Part shown: positions 18,995 to 29,120 of the stretch, in pieces
How the letters are laid out: the number at the start of each line of letters is the position of its first letter
Position numbering within the stretch: position 1 is the first letter of the stretch
Source of the DNA: Pseudomonas mendocina
Lineage (GTDB): Bacteria; Pseudomonadota; Gammaproteobacteria; Pseudomonadales; Pseudomonadaceae
Reading direction: 5' to 3'
DNA: 64,000 bases
NCBI RefSeq assembly: GCF_003008615.1
Contig: NZ_CP027657.1
Coordinates: forward strand, 1,612,001 to 1,676,000
Program-made: the position numbers and the translations under genes
Notes under the pieces: generated by a model
Told to the model about the DNA's origin: nothing
The model's input: the letters and a program-made list of their open reading frames with translations, nothing else
The model's database searches: none

Positions 18995-19537
18995 TCAATC
19001 GGCTTTGCGCCAAATCAGGTCGCTGGTGGTGTACCCCTGCTCACGGGCGACCGACAGCAGTTTGTCACGGGTTTCCTGATCCACCTCCGGCGTGCGCGAT
19101 AGCAGCCAGAGGTACTTGCGCTCTGGATGGCCGACCAACGCCACACGGTAATCCTCGTCGTGGTAGATCACCCAATAGTCGCCCTTGATCGGCAGCAGCT
19201 TGCTGGCCCAGTTGTCGAAGCGCACCCAGAGTTTGTCGGTTCGGCCCTCGACCTGAGGCTCGGCGGTGCCCTTGGCCTCCTGCCACTCGCCGTCCTCGTC
19301 ACGGCAACGGTTGGTCACATCGATACGGCCATCGTCACGCAGACCATAGTGCGCTTCGGACTGCACGCAGTTGCGCTGGAAGAACATCGGCAAACGCGCC
19401 AACTCGTACCAGGTGCCCTGATAACGCTGCAGGTCGACCTGCATGGTTTGCGGCGGCTCCATCGGAATACGGCCGGTACCGGAATTGGCACAGCCAGCCA
19501 GTGCGAGAAAGGCACTGGCAATAAGGATCGAACGCAT
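18995..19537 (-). CDS. blc: outer-membrane lipocalin Blc
   Basis: Bacterial lipocalin of 180 residues, thought to bind lysophospholipids or fatty acids at the outer membrane. A lipoprotein signal is seen (MRSILIASAFLALAGC), then the lipocalin GxW motif in YQGTWYELARLPMFFQRNC, the TNRCRDEDGEW strand pair and the closing YLWLLSRTPEVD. The second gene on the same strand, 12 bases upstream, encodes another small lipoprotein, so they may share a transcript. Confidence 0.92.
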   Translation of the reverse strand: MRSILIASAFLALAGCANSGTGRIPMEPPQTMQVDLQRYQGTWYELARLPMFFQRNCVQSEAHYGLRDDGRIDVTNRCRDEDGEWQEAKGTAEPQVEGRTDKLWVRFDNWASKLLPIKGDYWVIYHDEDYRVALVGHPERKYLWLLSRTPEVDQETRDKLLSVAREQGYTTSDLIWRKAD

Positions 19538-19549
19538 GGGATCTCCCGT

Positions 19550-19801
19550 TTATTTGAGCCCTTTGCCGGAGAACAGCATCACCTTGTCCCCGGCATACTG
19601 AACGCTGATATAAGCCTTGTCGTCGCCCCAGGTACAACTGGTCATTCCCAGCGCCCCGGCACATTCACCCGGCGCACCGAGCAGGCTTTCCACCTCCTGC
19701 TTACTCATACCGGCCTTGAGCTTGGAGTAGTTTTCCTGATTGATCTTGCTGCAGGCGGCCAACAGACAGCAGGCAAGCAACGCGACGATACGCATCGACA
19801 T
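19550..19801 (-). CDS. small DUF3862/SmpA-like lipoprotein
   Basis: An 83-residue lipoprotein: signal MRIVALLACCLLAAC with lipobox LAAC, then NYSKLKAGMSKQEVESLLGAPGEC, the SmpA/OmlA (BamE-like) motif in which a Met-Ser-x-x-Glu-Val turn precedes LLGxP. Single-domain proteins of this type are common in Pseudomonas but have no assigned function. The start at 19801 is chosen because the signal peptide begins there; an in-frame extension to 19963 has no support. Confidence 0.8.
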   Translation of the reverse strand: MSMRIVALLACCLLAACSKINQENYSKLKAGMSKQEVESLLGAPGECAGALGMTSCTWGDDKAYISVQYAGDKVMLFSGKGLK

Positions 19802-19871
19802 GACGTGAAACTCCTGATTGGAAGGTGCCAGCAAGCTTGGCATAGCCGGCGACGACTTGCCCGCTTGGAGT

Positions 19872-20474
19872 TCAGAAACGCGAGCCAGGTTCCCGCAGGA
19901 AGGCCCGTTCTTGCGCAGAGGAAACGCGACCGAGAATGACATTGCGATGGGGGAAACGACCAAAGCGGGCGATCACCTGCCGATGACGCTCGGCAAAGTC
20001 GAGATAGTTGGCGAACAGCGCGTGTTCATCGTCATCGGCTTCGTCCAGCAATTGGCGAAAAAGCTCGACCGCGCGATCCTGCAGCGCCAGCTCTTCGGCA
20101 TGCTCGAAGATCAGATAGACGAACACTCGCTGGATCGGCATCAGCACACGATCCACACCACTCACCAGTCCATCGTGCAACAACGGCCGTGCCAAGACGT
20201 CGCCAGCGAAGGCGCGCGGCGTATCGCGAAAGATCATACGCGGCAACTGATCGAGCAGGATCAGCAACGCCAGCCAGCCCTGAGGGCTTTCTCTCCAGCC
20301 TTGCAGCTCACCAGCCAGAGCCAGTTCGACCAACGCGCCAAAACGCTCGCTGGCTTCACGATCCTGACTTTCGCGCTTGCCGAACCAGAGTTGCTGGCGC
20401 GCCGCTGCCACCTCGGAGGCAGTGCCGTGATCAGCACCGAACCACCAGTCGAGCAGCGGCTGCCAGGGTTGCAT
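19872..20474 (-). CDS. DUF924 family protein
   Basis: A 200-residue soluble, helical protein of the DUF924 family, with the characteristic opening LLDWWFG, the GWLALLILLDQLPRMIFRDTPRAFAGD block, and the FVYLIFEHAEELALQDRAVELF helix. It resembles a TPR-like fold; the biochemical role is unknown. The start codon shares one base with the fbp stop (TGATG), pointing to translational coupling with fbp. Confidence 0.87.
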   Translation of the reverse strand: MQPWQPLLDWWFGADHGTASEVAAARQQLWFGKRESQDREASERFGALVELALAGELQGWRESPQGWLALLILLDQLPRMIFRDTPRAFAGDVLARPLLHDGLVSGVDRVLMPIQRVFVYLIFEHAEELALQDRAVELFRQLLDEADDDEHALFANYLDFAERHRQVIARFGRFPHRNVILGRVSSAQERAFLREPGSRF

Positions 20475-21481
20475 CAGTTGCGGTGGTAGGCAGTGATGCG
20501 CAGTACTTCTTCCTTCGAACCGAGGAATACAGGCACGCGCTGGTGCAGGGAAGTGGGCTGGATATCGAGAATACGCTGGCTGCCGTCGGTGGCGGCACCG
20601 CCAGCCTGCTCGATGATCATCGACATCGGATTGGCCTCGTACATCAGGCGCAGCTTGCCCGGCTTGTCCGGCTCACGGGCGTCACGCGGGTACATGAACA
20701 CGCCACCGCGGGTGAGGATGCGGTGCACGTCAGCCACCATCGAGGCGATCCAGCGCATGTTGTAGTTACGCCCCAGCGGCCCGGTCTCACCAGCCAGCAG
20801 CTCGGAAACGTAGCGCTGCACCGGGGCTTCCCAGTGGCGCTGGTTGGACATGTTGATGGCGAATTCCTTGGTCGACTCAGGCACCTTGATGTTGTCGTGG
20901 GTGAGCACGAAGCTGCCGAGCTCACGATCCAGGGTGAAGCCCTTCACGCCATCGCCCATGGTCAGCATCAACATGGTCTGCGGGCCGTAGATGGCGTAAC
21001 CGGCAGCGACCTGCTGGGTACCCGGCTGAAGGAAGGCCTCCTCGCCCAGGTCGCCGGTCTGGCCGTTACGATCAGGGCAGCGCAACACGGAAAAGATGGT
21101 GCCTACTGAGACGTTGACGTCGATATTGCTGGAGCCGTCCAGCGGATCGAATACCAGCAGGTAGGCACCTTTCGGGTACTTGCCGGGGATCTGGTAGGCG
21201 TTGTCCATTTCCTCGGAAGCCATGCCGGCCAGGTGGCCGCCCCACTCGTTGGCCTCGAGCAGGATTTCATTGGAGATCACGTCGAGTTTCTTCTGCACTT
21301 CACCCTGCACGTTCTCGCTGTCCAGGCTGCCCAACACGCCGCCAAGGGCGCCCTTGGAAACCTGATGGCTGATCGCCTTGCAGGCCCGCGCCACGACTTC
21401 GATAAGGAAGCGCAGGTCGGCCGGGGTGTTATGGCTGCGAGTCTGCTCGATCAGGTAGCGGCTCAGGGTGACGCGGGACAT
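20474..21481 (-). CDS. fbp: fructose-1,6-bisphosphatase class I
   Basis: Gluconeogenic enzyme converting fructose-1,6-bisphosphate to fructose-6-phosphate. The 335-residue length is right, and the metal-binding motif [21 protein letters not shown] is unmistakable, as are [15 protein letters not shown] and the C-terminal [18 protein letters not shown]. Start ATG at 21481. It is followed without a gap by the DUF924 gene. Gluconeogenesis fits an organism that grows on amino acids and betaines. Confidence 0.96.
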   Translation of the reverse strand: MSRVTLSRYLIEQTRSHNTPADLRFLIEVVARACKAISHQVSKGALGGVLGSLDSENVQGEVQKKLDVISNEILLEANEWGGHLAGMASEEMDNAYQIPGKYPKGAYLLVFDPLDGSSNIDVNVSVGTIFSVLRCPDRNGQTGDLGEEAFLQPGTQQVAAGYAIYGPQTMLMLTMGDGVKGFTLDRELGSFVLTHDNIKVPESTKEFAINMSNQRHWEAPVQRYVSELLAGETGPLGRNYNMRWIASMVADVHRILTRGGVFMYPRDAREPDKPGKLRLMYEANPMSMIIEQAGGAATDGSQRILDIQPTSLHQRVPVFLGSKEEVLRITAYHRN

Positions 21482-21543
21482 GGACGGCTCCGGAAAGGGG
21501 AAAAAACGCGCGCAGTTTAACCCGAGTTGTCGCTGAATGCTGC

Positions 21544-23217
21544 CTAGCGGGATGGATGGCCGACCTCAACGTTCGAGGCCAGACAACAGACCCGGTTACG
21601 CCCACCACGCTTGGCCTGGTAGAGCGCCGCATCGGCGGCCTGCAACAACTCATCCAGCGCCTGCCCTTGCTGAGGCCAATGGGCCAGACCAGCCGACAGC
21701 GTCACGCGCTGATGCCCGCCACGGGTAGCGATCTCCTGATCCGCCAATTGCGAGCAGATGTTCTGCAAGCGATGCCGAGCCTCTTCGGAATCGGCACCCG
21801 GCAATATCAGCAGAAACTCCTCGCCACCAATGCGGAACACCGCATCCGTGCTGCGCAGGTTGTCCAGCAGGTGTTGAGCCACGGCCTTGAGCACATCGTC
21901 ACCTACCAGGTGACCGCACTCGTCGTTGAGTCGCTTGAAGTGGTCGAGATCGATCAACGCCAGGGCCAACGGGAGCTTCTCGCGCTGGGCCCGCGCCAGT
22001 TCACGGGCGAAGAATTCGTCCAAGTAGCGCCGGTTATAAAGCCCGGTGAGCGGGTCGCACAGCGCCTGCTCGCGCAGTTGCTCATGCAGGCTGGAGATGG
22101 TGCTCAGGCGCTCTTCGCTGAGCGCCAACGCCTCGGCCAGCTTGAGTTCGGCCAAGTGTCGCAGCGTGACATCGCGGATGTAGAGCATGCGCCCAAGCAG
22201 CACCGGGCCATTGCGCGTGGTGCGCTCGATCCCGCGCACGCGCACTTCGTAATAACGTGCGGCGCTGGTCAGGGTGAGCATTTGCTCGCTCGCATCACCT
22301 TCGTGCTGCTCGAGCAACCGCTGCAAATCGGCGCCGAACACCGGCCAGTCGATCAGCGCTCGCCCCTGCCAGCCCTGTTGCAGACCAGCCAGTTTCAGCG
22401 CCGCTGGGTTGGCCTCGATCACCCGACCACGCGGGTCGACCACCAGCACCGGATCGATCAACGCCTCCAGCAGCAGGTGACGAGCCACTGGCAACAGGTC
22501 GAACAAGCGCACACCAAGGATCAACCAGGCGAAAGCGACCAGCGTGAAGGCGAAACAGAAGGGTGTGGGATCGACGCCAAAGACCGTCCAGCCAAACACG
22601 ACGTAGGCGACGTTGGCCGTCCAGGGTGCCGCTGTGACCAGGACGAACCCCAGATAGTGGCGTCGATGCAGCCCCTGGCTGAGTACCGCTGCCCGCACCA
22701 CTACCCCCATGCAGAAGGCCATCAACAGGTAGACGTACACCGCAGTGGCATAGAACAGCGGGCCATGCCGATAACGCACCGGAGCCCCTGGGCTGTCGTC
22801 GATCGGGCCGCTGCTGGCCAGGTAGAAAAGGCCATGCCAGGGATTGCTCATCGCGATGATCCACACCAGCAGCGGCATCAGGCTCAGCGCCAGGACAGCA
22901 GCGCGCGGCACCGGCGTACGCACGCTGTTGACGTACTGCCAGAGAAACACGGCCCAGAACGTCGGCGTGAACAGGATGCCCAGCCAGGCCATGCCGGAGA
23001 GAAACATCTTGCACTCGGCCGACGTCACGCTCAGTTCCAGCGAAGCACAGGCCATCCACCAAAGGCTGGAGAGGTGCAGCAGGATAAAGCTGTCACGCCC
23101 TGGAAAGTCGCGCTGGCGAGTCATCCAGTGAGCGAGCAGGATAACCCCGAAGCACACCAGCAAGGTGACGAGAACGGGAGGTGAAGGCGACCATCCCGGC
23201 GCCAGGCAGGCTTGCAT
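21544..23217 (-). CDS. 7TM membrane diguanylate cyclase with PAS domain
   Basis: Probable c-di-GMP synthase of 557 residues. Residues about 15-240 contain seven hydrophobic helices like the histidine-kinase N-terminal 7TM sensor domain; about 255-360 is a PAS domain ([24 protein letters not shown]); the C-terminus is a GGDEF domain with active-site GGEEF at 464-468 and an intact product-inhibition site RSTD at 455-458. The ATG at 23217 is favoured over a TTG seven codons earlier, because GGAGG lies eight bases before the ATG. The signal sensed is unknown. No phosphodiesterase partner is adjacent. Confidence 0.88.
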   Translation of the reverse strand: MQACLAPGWSPSPPVLVTLLVCFGVILLAHWMTRQRDFPGRDSFILLHLSSLWWMACASLELSVTSAECKMFLSGMAWLGILFTPTFWAVFLWQYVNSVRTPVPRAAVLALSLMPLLVWIIAMSNPWHGLFYLASSGPIDDSPGAPVRYRHGPLFYATAVYVYLLMAFCMGVVVRAAVLSQGLHRRHYLGFVLVTAAPWTANVAYVVFGWTVFGVDPTPFCFAFTLVAFAWLILGVRLFDLLPVARHLLLEALIDPVLVVDPRGRVIEANPAALKLAGLQQGWQGRALIDWPVFGADLQRLLEQHEGDASEQMLTLTSAARYYEVRVRGIERTTRNGPVLLGRMLYIRDVTLRHLAELKLAEALALSEERLSTISSLHEQLREQALCDPLTGLYNRRYLDEFFARELARAQREKLPLALALIDLDHFKRLNDECGHLVGDDVLKAVAQHLLDNLRSTDAVFRIGGEEFLLILPGADSEEARHRLQNICSQLADQEIATRGGHQRVTLSAGLAHWPQQGQALDELLQAADAALYQAKRGGRNRVCCLASNVEVGHPSR

Positions 23218-23444
23218 CAACGGAGCCTCCGTCGGCAAGCGCCCTGGGCGGAGGGGGCAACGAAGCGAGTCGAGGTACGCAAGCGGGACGGGCCTTCCTG
23301 ACCAGAGTAGAGGGCGCGGAGCACCCGAAACTGCCCACGACTCACAACGCGGCGATACTTCCCGACCGACAAAACCGTGAACGTTGCATACGATACTGCA
23401 AAAGATCCGCTTAGACAGTAATGACGTGCATTCTCGACTCGCGT

Positions 23445-24794
23445 TCAGCCTTTTTCAGGTCGCCGCAACAGGCTTGCCGCCATCACCGCCAACAAGGCCA
23501 CGCCCAGTAGCAAAACGGCCCAGAGCCCCCAACGCTTCCAGTCCGCGTTCGGGGCAGCCGGCGCATTCGCGATCGCAGTCTGAGCGGCGCTGACGTCGAC
23601 CTCGGCACGCGCCAGCGAAGCCAGGCGTTCGGCCGAATAGTCGGGAATCAGTGTGCTGATGGGCAAGGCAGCCGAAGAGGCATCTCCACGCCCTACTGCC
23701 AATAGGTAAGGCGGCTCGCCACGGGCGAGGAATACCAACTGGGTGGCTCGCACCGCGAAGGCTGCCGTCGGCGGCTGTTGGCCCAGGCCCCCACCACGTG
23801 CATCGACCTTCAGCCGCAACTGACGCACTGGCGAGCCAGGCAAGGCTAGCTCGTCCAGACGCACTTCACGGCCATCCTGCGGCAGGCGGTAGAGCACACC
23901 GCTGGTCAACGCCCGCCAGGGATCCTGTTCACGCGAACGCGCTTCGAACCAGACCGGCGCCAGCGTGTTGGGCTCATCCAGACTGATGCGCAGGCGCTCC
24001 AGCGGCAGTGCCTGCGGTAATTGCCATTCATAACGACCATCACCCACCGCTTGTGCGGGCATGGGCTCCGACCAGACCAAAGGTGCCGGGCTGCTGGACT
24101 GGCGGCGACTACGCAGCGTCACCGCGTCCAGCTGTGGTGCCTGTTGCGGACTGTGCCAGAGCAGGCGCAGGTAACGCGCAGGCTGGGCCGGCAGTTCCAC
24201 CTGACGCTGGTCGATACGCTCGTCACCGAAGCTCAGACGCGCCACCTGCCCTTCGCCCCAGCTCCGCCAGTGCTGCAAATCGTCGCTGGCCTCGATGGAA
24301 AAGCGCTGAAAGCCCTCCTCACCACCGCTCCAGCTCAGATTCAGGCGCACCAGCGGCGCGCCGATGGCGCTGGCATCGAGTAGCCAGCCACGCAGTTGGC
24401 GCTGCGCTGCCGCCGGCTCGTCATCCGTCAGTTCGATCAGCGTACCGTCGGTACTACGCTGCACGCGCAGCCGTGGCACGCCGCTCTGCTGCGCGTCGGC
24501 ATGTAACGGAAACCAGCGCACGCCATGCTCCTGCTCTTCGTCACGTGACTCACGCTGGCCAGCCAGCAGCGCATACGCCTGCGCCTGGCCCTGAGCGTTG
24601 AAGATACGCAGGTCGCGCAGATCACCATGCTGCGCGGCGTAATGCACGGCCATGGGCAGTTCCACGCGATACCAGGGACCGCCCCCTTCCAGTGTCAGCG
24701 GCATTTGCTGGCGATAGTCCTGAGGCCGCTCTTCGGCTTGTACAACGGCAACCAGCGCCAGGCTCATGGCCACAACCGCAGTGATGATTCTCAC
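23445..24794 (-). CDS. DUF3999 membrane-anchored periplasmic protein
   Basis: A 449-residue protein with a signal peptide (MRIITAVVAMSLALVAVVQA), a large beta-rich periplasmic part with discoidin-like segments such as FSIEASDDLQHWRSWGEG and ARYLRLLWHSPQQAPQLDAVTL, and one C-terminal membrane helix (GLWAVLLLGVALLAVMAASLL) followed by a basic end. This is the DUF3999 pattern. It begins with GTG at 24794, overlapping the stop of the DUF2339 gene (GTGA), so the two are coupled. Function unknown; surface glycan handling is only a guess from the discoidin-like strands. Confidence 0.85.
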   Translation of the reverse strand: MRIITAVVAMSLALVAVVQAEERPQDYRQQMPLTLEGGGPWYRVELPMAVHYAAQHGDLRDLRIFNAQGQAQAYALLAGQRESRDEEQEHGVRWFPLHADAQQSGVPRLRVQRSTDGTLIELTDDEPAAAQRQLRGWLLDASAIGAPLVRLNLSWSGGEEGFQRFSIEASDDLQHWRSWGEGQVARLSFGDERIDQRQVELPAQPARYLRLLWHSPQQAPQLDAVTLRSRRQSSSPAPLVWSEPMPAQAVGDGRYEWQLPQALPLERLRISLDEPNTLAPVWFEARSREQDPWRALTSGVLYRLPQDGREVRLDELALPGSPVRQLRLKVDARGGGLGQQPPTAAFAVRATQLVFLARGEPPYLLAVGRGDASSAALPISTLIPDYSAERLASLARAEVDVSAAQTAIANAPAAPNADWKRWGLWAVLLLGVALLAVMAASLLRRPEKG

Positions 24795-27700
24795 GACAAC
24801 GACTCCTTGCTCGGGGAGGTTTCTTCAGCCTTGCGTGGCGGCAGCGGGGCGAAATAGCCCACCACCAAGAGCAACACCCCGACGCCGATGAACGACACGA
24901 TACGCTCCAGGCCGCCCCGGTTGCCCAGTTCGACGAAGAACAGCTTGGCCACCACCAGGGCGATCAGCGCAGCGCCGACCAGCCACAGCTCGCGGCGCAC
25001 GCGCAGGTGACCGAACAGCATCAGCGCCAGGGCGATCAACGTCCAGACGATGGACAAGCCGGCCTGCACCAGCATCGAATCGAACAGCGCCGAGCTGTGC
25101 CAGGGCACGCCACCCCAATGGTGCGCCGTACGCATCACCATCACGGTTAGCAGGGCGAACAGCGACAGCCCTGCCACGCCCTGCACCAATTGCTGTGCAC
25201 GCACGGGCTCCAGACCAAAGCGCGGCAGCGCATCGCGTGCCCAGACGAACAGCGCGCCCAGGCACAGCAGCAGGCCCAACTCCAGCGGGTTGATGAGCGG
25301 CAGGTAGGGCAGCGGATCGCTGTCGCCAGCGCTGTTGGCATTGGCCAGCCAGAACCAGGTGAGCATCAATGCCGCCAGCGGCGCCGCCGCCCACAGCCGG
25401 TACTCACGGTCGAAGCTGTCCACCGGCCAGGGCAGGCGACGTGCCTGGGCCATGGCCCACAGGTAGGCGATCGGCAGCAGCGCCCAGCCCAGCCAGCGCC
25501 AGGCGTTGTAGTGATCGGACAGGCTCAGCAACAGATAGCGCAACTCCAGCGCCAACACGCCGAGCAGCAACCAGCAGCCGAACACATGGGCGACGCTGGC
25601 CGCGTTGTTCGGTAGCAGCCCGCCCAAGCGCCTCAGCATCAACAGATGCGTGGCGATCACGGCGAGCCAACCCAACCAACCGAAGTTCGCCGCCGGGTGA
25701 TACAGCGGATGCCAGGCATAAGCCAGGATCAGGCCTGCTACCGGCGCCAGCAGGCTGCACAGCATGGCCAGGTCGCGCCAACCCGTGCGCAGCGTCAGCA
25801 GCATCCAGGCCAGGCTCGACAGGGCGGCCAGTACCAACAGTACACTGGCCTGCAGATCAGCACTGACGAAGCGCATCACCTCACTGGCCAAGGCCAGCGC
25901 CCACCAGGCTGCGCCCCAGGCCAGCAAGAGCTGGCCAAGGCGCTGCAGACTGACGCCATCGAGCCCGGTTTCCCGCCCGCTGCGCGCCAGGCTGTGCAGG
26001 CGCCAGGCGCCGATCTGCGCGGCCAGGCCCAGCACAGCGGGCGTCCAGAAGCCTGTGTGCGCCAACGGCGACAAGCCCTCGCCACTGATGCCCGACAGCA
26101 GCAACGGCCCCGCCGCGAGGAATGCCAGGCCGGCGAAGACTTGCAATACCAGGCTGAACAGGAAAGCCGCGCGCTGCTGTAGATAAAGCGCCAGCCAGAG
26201 AATCAGCAATCCCGTACCGCCCCAGACCGCGGCAGCCGTCACCCAGGGCAGCACGAACAGCACCGCCAGGTTGATGAACACCAGGCCCACCAGCATCAGC
26301 ATGGACAGTGCGCCGAGCAGTCGGCGATTCTCACGAATATGCGGATCGCGTGCCGCCAGCAGCATGCCGGCGATCAAGCCGAACCCCACCATCGAGGCCG
26401 CCAGCAGACCGAACCAGCCGGCGCTGAAGCCGCCACTGCCGAACAGCGAATCCAGCGCCATCTGCCCGAGGAACAGCAAGCCGCCGAGCAACTGGATGGC
26501 GAAGGCGCTGTAGACGAAGCTCGGTGCGGCGATCCGCAGACCGATGAACAAGGTCGCCAGCCCGGCCAGCGTCCAGGCGATGGCGGTGCCGGGCACCTCG
26601 AACAGCAGCGGCGCAATCAGGTAGATGAATGCCAGCCCGGCCAACCCCAGCCAGGGCAGCAGGCGGTTTTCCCAGGCGTTGGCCGCCTGCGGCGCCTGGC
26701 GTAGCTGCCAATAGCTGAACAGCAGCGCCATACCGAGCATCAGCGCGCCCAGTGGCGAGCCATCAAGCAGGCTGTCGTAGCCGAAATCCAGGCCACTGGC
26801 GAACGCCAGCGCTGCGCCCACCTGCAGCAACAGAGCGAACGCACGCGCCAGCGGCCGCCCCTGACGCAGGCCCAGCCAGAAGATGCCGGCGCCCTCCACG
26901 GCCCAGGCCGCTGCCGTCCAGCGCGCATCGAGACCGAGCGGGATGGCCAGGCTGGCGAACACCACGCCGAGCGCCAGGCAGGTTTCCACCAGCAACAGCG
27001 CACGTTCACCGGCACGTGCCTTGAGCACCCGCGCCAGCAGCAGATAGAAAAGCCCCAGACCAAGAGCACTGAACGCGGCGGCGAATTCGATATGTCGCAC
27101 CAACGCGACCTGCAGGCCGAAGCCGACCAGCGGCGGGCCGAACAGCGTGGTGGCATCGACATAGTCACCACGGCGCAGCGACCAGCGCAGCAACTCGCCA
27201 CGCGCCTCGGGCGCATCCGCGGCGTCACGCAGGGTGCGGCGGGCGAACAACAGGCCGATGGCCACGTACATCAGCAAGAACAGGATCAGGAACGGCTGAG
27301 TGCTGCTCAACAGTTCGGGGGTATAGGAGCGCAAACCCCAGGCGAAACCAATACCGAAGGTGCCGACGAAACCGATCAGGTTGAGCAGGCGCCAGGCCTT
27401 GAACCAGGCGATGGCGAAGATGCCGGCGTTGAGCAGGGCGAAATAGGAGAACAGCGCGACATGGTTGCCGCTGCCGGTGGAGGTGAGGATCGGCGCGGCA
27501 AAGCCGCCGAGTGCCGCCGCAGCCGCCAGGCCGAGGGCATTCTGCTGCACGGCGAGAATCGCCGAGAACAGCGTCACCGCCACCAGCAGACCGAGCGCCA
27601 TGCCCGGATCGAGCAAAGGATGCAGGCGCATGGCGGCGAACACCGTCAGGTACAGCACGGCGATGCCGGTGCCCTGCAACACCAGGGCATAACTGCGGTT

Positions 27701-28405
27701 GCGCCGGCGCAGCCACCAACCCAGGCCAAGCAACGCCAGAGCACTGGCGGCTACGCCCATATAGCGCAACTCTACCGGCACCTCGACGCCTTCGGTGGCA
27801 TAACGCAGAAGGAAGGCCAGGCCCAGGAACAGCAGCACCACGCCGACCCGCAGCACGGTGTTGCCGCCAAACAGCCAGGCCTTGGCCGCCGCGATACCGC
27901 GCTCGATAAGGTTCGGCTCACGCGGCGTTTGCTCGCGCCAGGGGCTTTTCTGCGCGGTCGGTTGGGGCTGGTGAGCGACCTGAGCGGCCAGCGGTGCTGG
28001 TTCATCGACAGGCGCTGGCGTTTCGACCTCCGGCAACGGTTCGAGCGTCCAATCCAGTTCCGGCAGGGGTTCTTCGGCAACGACCGGCTCGGGCTGTGCG
28101 TCGGACGCGTAAGAGGCGACAGGTTCGGCAGGCGCGGGAGCCGGGGCTGGCTCCGGCTCCGGCTCGCTTCGCTCGCCCTGCTCCACCTTGACCAGGCGCT
28201 CGTGCATGGCACGGGTACCGCGCTCGAAACGCTCGGCGAAATCCTTGAGCTGCGCGGCCAATTGCGTATTGCGTGCCTCCACTCCTTGCAGGCGTATCGC
28301 CTGGCCCAGGCTGAGGCCGATCAACCCACCGAGAAGTGCGCCGGTGACCGATTCGCTGACGCCCGCACCGAGCACCAAACCGACCAGCATGAAGATCCAT
28401 TGCAT
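24791..28405 (-). CDS. DUF2339 giant polytopic membrane protein
   Basis: A 1204-residue protein. Residues 1-110 include an N-terminal hydrophobic segment with a glycine-rich insert, a short coiled coil, and a Pro/Glu/Ala linker; the rest is almost continuous membrane helices, some 25-30 in number. This architecture is the DUF2339 family. The repeated WLGLRxxRP/FLGLAFLLRYA-type helices suggest internal duplication. Its stop overlaps the DUF3999 start. The pair is widely co-occurring in pseudomonads and remains functionally unassigned. Confidence 0.87.
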   Translation of the reverse strand: MQWIFMLVGLVLGAGVSESVTGALLGGLIGLSLGQAIRLQGVEARNTQLAAQLKDFAERFERGTRAMHERLVKVEQGERSEPEPEPAPAPAPAEPVASYASDAQPEPVVAEEPLPELDWTLEPLPEVETPAPVDEPAPLAAQVAHQPQPTAQKSPWREQTPREPNLIERGIAAAKAWLFGGNTVLRVGVVLLFLGLAFLLRYATEGVEVPVELRYMGVAASALALLGLGWWLRRRNRSYALVLQGTGIAVLYLTVFAAMRLHPLLDPGMALGLLVAVTLFSAILAVQQNALGLAAAAALGGFAAPILTSTGSGNHVALFSYFALLNAGIFAIAWFKAWRLLNLIGFVGTFGIGFAWGLRSYTPELLSSTQPFLILFLLMYVAIGLLFARRTLRDAADAPEARGELLRWSLRRGDYVDATTLFGPPLVGFGLQVALVRHIEFAAAFSALGLGLFYLLLARVLKARAGERALLLVETCLALGVVFASLAIPLGLDARWTAAAWAVEGAGIFWLGLRQGRPLARAFALLLQVGAALAFASGLDFGYDSLLDGSPLGALMLGMALLFSYWQLRQAPQAANAWENRLLPWLGLAGLAFIYLIAPLLFEVPGTAIAWTLAGLATLFIGLRIAAPSFVYSAFAIQLLGGLLFLGQMALDSLFGSGGFSAGWFGLLAASMVGFGLIAGMLLAARDPHIRENRRLLGALSMLMLVGLVFINLAVLFVLPWVTAAAVWGGTGLLILWLALYLQQRAAFLFSLVLQVFAGLAFLAAGPLLLSGISGEGLSPLAHTGFWTPAVLGLAAQIGAWRLHSLARSGRETGLDGVSLQRLGQLLLAWGAAWWALALASEVMRFVSADLQASVLLVLAALSSLAWMLLTLRTGWRDLAMLCSLLAPVAGLILAYAWHPLYHPAANFGWLGWLAVIATHLLMLRRLGGLLPNNAASVAHVFGCWLLLGVLALELRYLLLSLSDHYNAWRWLGWALLPIAYLWAMAQARRLPWPVDSFDREYRLWAAAPLAALMLTWFWLANANSAGDSDPLPYLPLINPLELGLLLCLGALFVWARDALPRFGLEPVRAQQLVQGVAGLSLFALLTVMVMRTAHHWGGVPWHSSALFDSMLVQAGLSIVWTLIALALMLFGHLRVRRELWLVGAALIALVVAKLFFVELGNRGGLERIVSFIGVGVLLLVVGYFAPLPPRKAEETSPSKESLS

Positions 28406-28607
28406 GCGTTATGTCCCAACCCTGAGAAAGAGGTCGCCTCGCGTTCCTGCTGTTGCCCGAGACGGGCACCAGTATAGGAGTCGCACCAACCAACACCCAG
28501 AGAGACGACTGCCAAACCGTTCACAGGCACAACGGAAAGCGATCAGCCGCCAGCCGGTGCTTCACAATCGCCACGCGCCCGCTATTATCGCCGCCCCGTG
28601 ACCGTAG

Positions 28608-28639
28608 GGCGGACTCGGGCGCGAAGCGAACAGTCCGCC
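28608..28639. repeat. inverted repeat upstream of the YkgJ-type gene
   Basis: GGCGGACT (28608-28615) and AGTCCGCC (28632-28639) are perfect arms with a 16-base spacer. A related stretch GCGAACAGTCCGCC is at about 16892-16905, so this is another dispersed intergenic repeat. Confidence 0.5.
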
Positions 28640-28665
28640 GCAAAAGACAGGCCTACCCGAGCATC

Positions 28666-29061
28666 ATGATAAAGCCCCGCCTGATAGCCGCAGCAGAGAT
28701 CGACCGCCTGGAAACCTGGGCCAAATACACCGCCGACATGTGCCACAGCTGCATGTCCAGCTGCTGCACCATGCCGGTGGAGGTGCGCCTGAATGACCTG
28801 ATCCGCCTGGAGCTGGTGGACGAATTCGAGCGCAGCGAACCGCCGAAGAACATCGCCAAGCGCCTGCAGAAGGACGGTATCGTCGAGCGCTTCAATCAGA
28901 AGTCAGGCATCTTCACCCTGATCCGCATGTCCAACAACGACTGCCTGTTCCTCGACCGCAAGACCCGCCTGTGCACCGTCTACGACAAACGCCCGGATAC
29001 CTGCCGCCATCACCCCAAGGTCGGCCCACGGCCGGGGTATTGCGCGTATAAGCCCAAATAA
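28666..29061 (+). CDS. YkgJ-type cysteine-cluster protein
   Basis: A 131-residue protein of the CxxCxxxCC family (UPF0153/YkgJ). The cysteines in MCHSCMSSCCTMPVEV, together with DCLFLD, LCTVYDKRPDTCRHHP and the last C in GYCAYKPK, can hold an Fe-S cluster or zinc. The true start is the ATG at 28666; the longer in-frame extension to 28453 runs through an intergenic repeat. Function unknown. The gene is divergent from the DUF2339 gene. Confidence 0.85.
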   Translation: MIKPRLIAAAEIDRLETWAKYTADMCHSCMSSCCTMPVEVRLNDLIRLELVDEFERSEPPKNIAKRLQKDGIVERFNQKSGIFTLIRMSNNDCLFLDRKTRLCTVYDKRPDTCRHHPKVGPRPGYCAYKPK

Positions 29062-29120
29062 GGGTTGTGCTGTGCGGGTAGCGACTCAGGTGCGCGCAAC
29101 CTGGGCGGCCCCGCGACACC

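Noticed and set aside
21556..23184. 542-codon plus-strand frame opposite the GGDEF gene
   Set aside because: Gln/His/Arg-rich shadow composition; the minus strand encodes a complete 7TM-PAS-GGDEF protein.
27092..28477. 461-codon plus-strand frame opposite the DUF2339 gene
   Set aside because: Shadow with low-complexity Gln/Arg/His content; the minus strand is a clear membrane protein.
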